DNA from: Sipunculus nudus
Lineage: Eukaryota; Annelida; Sipuncula; Golfingiida; Sipunculidae
Direction of reading: 5' to 3'
NCBI GenBank assembly: GCA_026874595.1
Contig: CM049313.1
Coordinates: forward strand, 55,164,159-55,228,158
Length of the DNA stretch: 64,000 nt
In this document: piece after piece, positions 56,943 through 64,000 of the stretch
Position numbering within the stretch: position 1 is the first letter of the stretch
Layout: every line of letters starts with the position of its first letter
Made by a program: the position numbers and the translations under genes
Notes under the pieces: generated by a model
The model's database searches: none
The model's input: only the letters and a program-made list of their open reading frames with translations
What the model was told of the DNA's origin: nothing

Positions 56943-59083
56943 AACCTAAATAATGTACATTTTCGAGTTAGAAAGCCTTTGCCTTTGGTGTATTCCAAAT
57001 TTCACCATCCTCAACAGAATAAATAATAAATATTCTTACTTGAATACATAAATTACGCTTCAATATAACACAATGTCGACAGTGTCCTTATCTTTCACAG
57101 TTCTGATACAGTTCTGAGTCTAACACACAAAATATTTCTTGTGCTTTATACACTATGGATAGGCATGTCTCTTAAAGGTAGGTTCATAGAATAACGTCAT
57201 TTTTTGTGTGACTTGCTTTAAATACTGATAGAGGTGTCATGGGGGTTTATATTCGTAAATTGTTATAAACATACGTTATTAGGTCTTTCTTTGAAAATTA
57301 TGAGAGCATTTAAAAACAGGCGAGTTATATTAAATCATCTCTTGTTGTCTTGATGTCAAATATTGATAGATAATATACAGGGACAAAATGTAATGATTAA
57401 AAAATTTAAGAATAGCAAAATAAATGAAACATATGATTATTTCAGACACTATTTTATGTCCAAATAGACTACCTTTATCAAAAAGTATATTATTACGTCA
57501 GACTTCCGTGAGGAAATTCGATCAAAAAGACATAATCCATTTTTGATATGACGAGAGAGGATTCAATTCTCTATAAAACGTTTATCTTTAACTTCCCGGT
57601 TTTTCTTTTTAAGGAAATCCACAAAGGGGACGCAAATCAACCGAGAAATGCATATATACCAAACTTACAATGTTGTATTAATTCTAAAAATTGCGCTGGC
57701 AGACATTTAATCATATGGAGTAAAGAGGAATTAAATTATTTCTTGGAATTTATATTAGCTCCTTTCTGGGTGTAACGAATAGATTGAGAATTGATGACAA
57801 ATATTGGACGTTCAAGCGGTAATTATCTTAGCTGAATGACCTCAGCAAAAGCACACTTGAAGACTTGCTGGATGTCAGACTCGCAAATATATTCATTATT
57901 ATGAGGTTCGTTGGTGGCACACGCCGTTTTATATTTCCTCTAGTGGAATGTTTGTTTGATCCTCCATTTTATTTATAGCTAAACTAAGTATATTAGTCTG
58001 TAAAATTCCATTTCGGGTTTGGACTTCTCAGATGGGCGGTAGGACGTGCTTCCTCTTATTTATATCTTGGTATTAACCATGCCTGGTGATAACCGCACCT
58101 GCAGGTCTTGAATGTGTAACGTTCTCCACTGCTGAGTCGTTACATCGAGAACTCCTGAGAGGCAAACTCGGTTGTGAGTGAATGGTGACTGTGCGGCACA
58201 GCTTATACCATCAAGGAAGAAGAGCGTTACCCTGTTTTGGGTAAGAAGGCGTGGAAACTCAATCATTTTCTAAATATCTGTACCACATGAGCGTGTGCCA
58301 TATGAGTGTGCCGCACGACTTAAGGCAAAGGATTTCGCTGAAGGAAAATAGAGTCACAACCCCATGAGTGTAAGTATTAGAACTGAATGGTTAAAGAAGA
58401 ATGCTATAAAGAGTACGGAAAAGGGGAAACATTTGGAACTGGACATTGTTCCTTTTAAAGGAAAATATCAATCAGGACTTTCGGGACCTCCGGGGGGGGG
58501 GGGGGGGGGGGTTAGCATGTAAGACGCATCAAAACACGGAGGCTCAGTTCTGGGGATCCAACGTAAATCCGGACGAGCGAAAATTCTGGCTGTATCCCGA
58601 GAGGATCAAAGTTGACCCTTGTTGCAGTCACTGACCATTGCCGACTACCTCAAAAACCTGACAACTGTAGAAACACTGTGCTGACTACGGACCCTAAGGT
58701 TTCACTGTAATCAAATAATCATATATGTAGTGAAGCAATATCTAATCACATAATGATACGAAAAAGATGTTTAGTCAAAAATAAAATTTTACACAGCCCT
58801 CAAAAATTGGCACATATCACCTCCAGTTGGACCGCGCCACATTCCAATGTGACGCGCTAATATTTTTGCCTTAGAGTCTCAGACTCTTCAGTTTTCCTTC
58901 GTGTTGAATGCCCTGAAACATTTAATTATTATCATATTTTATAATACTGATTTTATTCAATTAGCTTAAATGAACATATTTAACTAATATAATAGAAAAA
59001 TAAAATTTTATATAAAGTTTAACCTTAAAAATACTTGAAGTTCATTATTTAAAGTTCAGAGTTCAAAGCTAAGAGTTTATGAC
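56941..59083. other. unassigned; poly-G at 58492-58511
   Basis: A 20-G run follows a CTCCG at 58487. A - strand frame at 58105-58266 (FFLDGISCAAQSPFTHNR) is protein-like and ends near a CTGCAG|GTGCGG donor, but nothing confirms it. Confidence 0.3.
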
Positions 59084-59106
59084 TCAAATTATTATTATTA
59101 TTAATA

Positions 59107-59144
<38 letters not shown>

Positions 59145-59242
59145 CATCATCATTTTTATGAATATTATTATGATCAGTATTATTATTATTATTATTATTA
59201 TTGTTATTATAATCATTATAATTATTATTATTATTTTTTTAT
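59084..59242. repeat. (TTA)n / (ATT)n microsatellite with interruptions
   Basis: ATT trinucleotides predominate, broken by ATC, GAATATTATTATGATCAG and T-rich pieces. A Tyr-rich open frame here is an artefact. Confidence 0.96.
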
Positions 59243-61735
59243 ATTTAATTTTTTACACATAATTGTATACAATATATACAAAGCACATTGTCTGGATATT
59301 ATTCCAACAATACTTCAAATTTTCAGTCCTTGTAATTTTTACATATTATTATGTGTGCTCATTTACTATCCTAAAGTACGTTGATCAAGATTCAAGGTCA
59401 TATTCTAACAGAGCAAACATGTTCTTCTTATTAGAGATGGCGCCTGCCTCTCTGTCATAAGAACCAATGTGTATCGGGTAATTTACCAAGGATGACGTTT
59501 ATTTAATCGAATAGAGAAAACAACTCTCAACCAACTTATAGAATATACATTGTATTTGATTTCGCAAGCGACATTCCGCATGTTATTTATTCATTCATGG
59601 ATGTTTAGGTGTTTATTATGTGGTTATGGTTTAGTCTTGGAGCGTTTAATTTCATTGGCTGACGAAGAGACCAACCTATCATGTCTAAATAATTTACAAT
59701 GTCACGTCTCCGGACATGAATCATTCATTTCACGAATGTTTACTCCGTCGACTATTTCATCCACGCAGTATTTAAATTACCAAGGCGCTACGAATCGACA
59801 GTTTAACAAACTAAACAAATGATTTTTAAATAAGGTCAAAAGTTTATGTATGGGCATTAGACATTGTCACTGGAGCCTTTTGTTTTCCTGACACTTGTCT
59901 GCCTTATGCATCTTGGAATGTTATTTTTCCATCTTTTTTTCAATCTTTCCGAGATATTTTTTTTAATGAATATTAGCAGGTAGCTTTGTTCTGTTGGCCA
60001 TCCATCCTATGGGAGTGATATCGCTGCACAGATCCGGAAATCAGCATACTTCGGCATTAACACATAATAAATGAATGTGACGTACTCATCAGAGTGTAAA
60101 TCCCATCTCTATGGCAACCGATGACCTTATCTGCCAATCGCATTGCCTGGTTGCCAATCACATGATGTGTCAGAGACATGCTTTTGTGCGGTCAGTAATT
60201 CTACAAACATATGAAAATCTTTTTCTCACATAGTCGGGGTTGTTAGTGAATAAATAAAAGGATTTGGTCTGGGTTGTCTGTAAGTGACAATATCCTTGTA
60301 GACCTGTAGGCATTGTCAGAAATGAATAAAATATTTTTCAGTGGTGGTTTCGACAAACTAGGTCGTTACAATCTGCCAAATTGAGAGACATTTTATGTTT
60401 CTGAATGGTAGTTTAAACATTACGCACTGTAAGTACATATTCTCTCTGGCATAATGCATGGTATGAAATATCAGTTACAAAGTCACTGAATCTTTTCCTG
60501 GCGCATGGCCTCCGAATCAAATTTGTTAGGAGGTACACATGGTTCCCAGACCCCCTCCCGTTCCTTTTTATAAGACCCATTCTGTTTCATGGGTCCAATC
60601 AACATTGTATTTGATTTAAGCTTGTCGCCATCTAGCCTATATGAAAAAAAGAGGTAACTGACAATGGGCCATAGAAAATGGATGCACAGCCTGCCTGGCG
60701 TTGACTTTTGTTCAAGGTTAACTTCACAGTCGTTTGTTGCTGTGCCAAATTCATATCACAGAAAAGAAATCGCACTGTAAAGGTTTCAGGTTTTCTATAA
60801 CTGGGAATGTGAAAGAATGTCTGAGAATCGGACGCCGTAAAACTGCAGTTTGAATAGTAGATAACATGTCACCAACACAAAAATTGTTCTATGGACTCTG
60901 GGACATGTGTGTATTGTAAACAGGCTATTTATTTTCAATTTAACGGTTGCCTTGTCTACTTGCAATTATTGTATCCATATGGTTCATGTGACAACATAAA
61001 GTTTAATTTGAAAGCCTTTTCTAGAGACTTTATGTGATTTCTGGCTTACTCTGCTTATACATCACTGAACTCTAGGTAATTCCTATTGAGGACAGTTCTT
61101 ATTATGCCTACATGACGGACGTATGAGCTTGTTTATCCACAAGCTGTTGGTAAACACATGCATGTAACTTGCATATGTACGGAAGTTGAAAGATCACTAG
61201 TTGCAAAACGTCCTTAACCAAACTCTAGTCCGTCTTACTTGCCGCCGTCTTACTTGATGTCGTTTTGGATGTGTTTGGATTATTTTGGCGTTATTAACCC
61301 GTGGATATAAACCATAACAACAGCCTGTGTGAGGTATAGGATCGGCGTTTTCTGAACTATTTTTAGAAAGGTTCAAGGTATTATCTTTAGTTAATTGACC
61401 TCAAATATCGGTACAGGCCGATAGATATTCGGAATGGGTGAATGATCATTTACATTATTAAAACACGCAACGATTTCTTTGAAGAACTTCAGGCAAGAGA
61501 AACGCTTAGCAAGATTGATACGGGAAACTTGTGATTCAGACACACATATATTATAATTGATCAAAGCAAAAGAGGCTTTGCGATTCCGTAGAACACTTAC
61601 CTTATGAATAAACAACGTGAACGGGAACGAACTTCAGCCTGACGCAGTATGATTGAGCTACATCCGGACTCCTGCACCCATGTAAATATGTCGATGATTG
61701 TATTCCTTTTTAAAAATTCGTCTATGACGGGACGT
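59243..61735. other. long intergenic stretch, nothing recognised
   Basis: The segment 60100-60180 holds several CCAAT-type words (CTGCCAATCGC, TTGCCAATCAC) close together. No gene, RNA or repeat is otherwise supported. Confidence 0.3.
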
Positions 61736-62280
61736 ATTATGTTATACCCACGGGCCTTCATCTATCCGTCCATCTGTTGTCCGTCCGTTATTTTTTTAAT
61801 GGCGCCGCGGTTACTGCCCAAGGATTTGATGCATTTTCATGAAACTCACCAAAGTTTCTTACCAATAGATTATCTTGCTCGAGTTCGATTATAAACAAAA
61901 CCTAGCCTATTTCATGAGGTCAGAGGTCACCAGGCTACTTTGTTGTGTCGCCGCGATAACTTATCAGGAATATGTCTGATTTCGATGTACCTCAACCAAA
62001 GTACTGACCAATGTTATATCTCACGTAAGTTTGAATCCCGGCAAAATCCATGCATGTTTGATTAGGTCAGAGGTCACCATACTTTGGTGGCACTGTGAAA
62101 TCTCATGGAGTTTCATGAACCTCATTACAAATATTAACCAATAAAGCTTTTCACCTGAATTTAACTCTCCGCAAAATGTATACATATTTAAAGAGGTCAG
62201 AGGTTAACAGGCTACTTTACCTTGTCGCCTTGTGTCCGTCCGTTAACAGGGCTAACTCATGATCACCCCGCTTTGGTTCT
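61736..62280 (+). mobile_element. short tandem-core element with three 147/130-bp units
   Basis: A GTCCGTCCGTT-type tract opens it (about 61765-61795) and another near 62235 (GTGTCCGTCCGTTAACAG) closes it. The landmark AGGTCAGAGGTCACC recurs at 61917 and 62064, and as AGGTCAGAGGTTA at 62194, so the steps are 147 and 130 bp. The same alternating step is seen in the 280-bp array at 11041, which links the families. Confidence 0.6.
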
Positions 62281-62855
62281 TGTGTTGTACTCTCCTAAAC
62301 AAAAGAATCGCTTTTACACCTAATCCTAGAATGCTGAGACATTTGACTTTTAGCCGATAAATAATGTTGTATTCATCGGGCATAGCTTTGTGTTATGAAA
62401 GGTTTAAATGTACACAACACTTACTTTGATGTTCCTGCTTAATTTGACATATAATTCATCTCTAGCATTTTACGATAAACGTTGACACAAAAACCCTGAA
62501 GTAGTCAGAATGAAACCGAAAGAGTTGATAAAATGGAGGAAATGAAACAAATCTCAACTAAATAATTCTGTTTTGATGAAATGATTCCACTCAAGAAGGT
62601 CCTTGTTCTTTTCATAATATAAGAAAACAAAGTGTTTTAAAAGGAATAATATAATCTTAATGAACCGATCGATTAGAAATAATAGTTGAGTAAAACCTTT
62701 ATGAACCTATCATGACCTCATGGAACCTAAGAATTTTAGCAACGACCTAGAAAGATGAGTCAACGGTTTAGGCCATACTTAAAAGGTGAAGACCGTGTGA
62801 TATGTATATTCTCGTAGACAAATAACATATTGAAGTCTACTATTCCTCTGTGCGC
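62281..62855. other. intergenic sequence, nothing recognised
   Basis: AT-rich, no supported feature. Confidence 0.35.
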
Positions 62856-63205
62856 GGAGCCGGACACAAGGATGGGCCTTGTTTCAAGTTACAACAGCCG
62901 GCGACAACACACACGACAACCTGCGTCACCTGGCGACAGCCTAAGACAGGACCTACGACAACCCCCGTAAGCTGGCGACAGCCTACGACAGCTCCTACGC
63001 CAGTGGAAGACAGGCTACGCTCACTGGTGACAAAAAAGCTGTCGCCTGAGAATTTTGAACATGTTGTAAATCCAGAGGCGACAGCTTGAGGTCACGCGTC
63101 TTGGGGCGACTTCAGGCGACTATAGGCGACCATACAGGCGACCATCCGGTGACCATGAGGCGACAGCCTGGTCGCCTGTAGTCGCCTATAGAGTCACCTA
63201 AGTGG
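62856..63205. repeat. GGCGAC-rich block, probable GC-rich MITE
   Basis: The words GGCGACAGCC, GGCGACCAT and their complements recur more than ten times in 350 bp. A hairpin pairs AGCTGTCGCCT (63037-63047) with AGGCGACAGCT (63076-63086). The contrast with AT-rich flanks recalls the element at 35211, but clear terminal repeats and a target duplication are not visible. Confidence 0.5.
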
Positions 63206-63227
63206 GACAGCCCCTCTCACATGAATA

Positions 63228-63490
63228 TATAAATCATATGAGGGTTTCATTTCAAGGGAAATGTCGCTTAAAAACTGTACACTTTTTATCACTTCTATAT
63301 TTCCTTTACTTTACTTCTATAAATCATATGAGGGTTTCATTTCAAGGGAAATGTCGCGTAAAAACTGTACACATTTTATCTCTTCTATATTTCCTTTACT
63401 TTACTTCTATAAATCATTTGAGGGTTTCATTTCAAGGGAAATGTCGCGTAAAAACTGTACACTTTTTATCTCTTCTATTGCTCCTTTACT
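63228..63490 (+). repeat. 90-bp tandem repeat, about 3 copies
   Basis: AAATCAT(A/T)TGAGGGTTTCAT recurs at 63231, 63321 and 63411, exactly 90 bp apart, with very few differences. Ninety is a multiple of three and two + frames stay open, giving a 30-residue repeat. I take it as non-coding. Confidence 0.93.
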
Positions 63491-63500
63491 TTGCACATTG

Positions 63501-64000
63501 ATCTGTTTTTCTGAACAACTATAAGTTCACTGTTTTCCCATTTAAATGTTAATTTCACGATTTTTGACGATAATTATACCTTAAAAATATGTAAATCTGA
63601 GAGAGAACAGGTATGACTGCGGGCATGGCGAGTAGAAAACCACTCTTTGAGACTATGAACTCGTTACGACCTTATGTCGCTGCTGCATTTACAGTTGATA
63701 TTTGTAACAGGATCTCCCCGAGGGGGTACCTGTCAAGCTGACCACGTATAATTATCCCCGGAAGGTAACGTGAGAGTGGACACACCAGCGATATCACGTA
63801 TACAACAGGTGTTTGAATTCTGGGCGGCACAGAGCGGTTCAGACTTTGAACTTCGACACATTAGGAATATTGCAAAGAACTTCAATTATGCACAGACATA
63901 CCATAATTGGTGAAATTCACGTCAGATGCTTAGTATTTCCGCTAAAGGCTAGCTCTGTCGTCTAAATAACAGCTATGGTTTCCATATTGACACATTTTAT
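63501..64000. other. intergenic sequence, nothing recognised
   Basis: No supported feature up to the window end. Confidence 0.35.

Noticed and set aside
59079-59384. Tyr-rich 101-codon frame
   Set aside because: It is a translation of the ATT microsatellite.

Overview
The window is eukaryotic nuclear DNA: AT-rich, mostly non-coding, with spliced genes and many kinds of transposon debris. The repeats point to a marine mollusc, probably a bivalve. They include several mobile elements built around tandem-repeat cores of about 130-150 bp units, in the style of the bivalve 'pearl'/Helentron-like elements, with stretches of GTCCGTC near their heads. The organism assignment is inference; no marker gene settles it.

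Host genes occupy little of the window. (1) The last two coding exons of a Sec1/Munc18-family gene, best matched to VPS33B, lie on the + strand at 5581-5688 and 13925-13998. They are separated by an 8.2 kb intron packed with repeats. (2) Two phase-compatible exons of an unidentified gene lie on the - strand at 47120-47249 and 46926-47018. (3) A GC-richer segment at 55740-56231 ends in a strong splice donor and may be a promoter plus first exon on the + strand.

Region by region: 1-3018 is a 53-bp satellite with higher-order structure. 4.0-5.2 kb is a tandem-core element with 145-bp units. 5.6-14.1 kb is the 3' end of VPS33B; its intron holds a three-level nest of elements (7.0-12.5 kb) with 336-bp and 280-bp tandem cores. 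16.05-16.96 kb is a hAT-like non-autonomous transposon with an 8-bp target duplication. 20.4-21.5 kb is a decayed LINE on the - strand. 22.5-27.4 kb is a 175-bp tandem array split by a 4.0 kb L1-like LINE, which itself contains a 732-bp tandem duplication. 27.8-29.4 kb is an inverted relative of the 8.1-12.2 kb element. 35.2-35.8 kb is a GC-rich PIF/Harbinger-like MITE. 35.9-42.2 kb is a dead Ty3/gypsy-type LTR retrotransposon on the - strand, in which integrase precedes reverse transcriptase (the Gmr1-type order). 44-52 kb holds small MITE-like repeats, a LINE 3' end, the unidentified - strand gene, a 62-bp minisatellite and a Mutator-like transposase fragment. 52.8-55.0 kb is a foldback element with arms of about 240 bp, a 48-bp perfect palindrome, and coding-like segments inside. 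61.7-63.5 kb holds a further tandem-core element, a GGCGAC-rich block and a 90-bp tandem repeat.

There is no operon or pathway logic here. The window mainly records repeated nested insertion into introns and intergenic DNA. The most unusual items are the reversed pol order of the LTR element, the palindrome-rich foldback element with exon-like cargo, and the strictly phased 12-bp palindrome GGTGGCGCCACC in the nested tandem-core elements.
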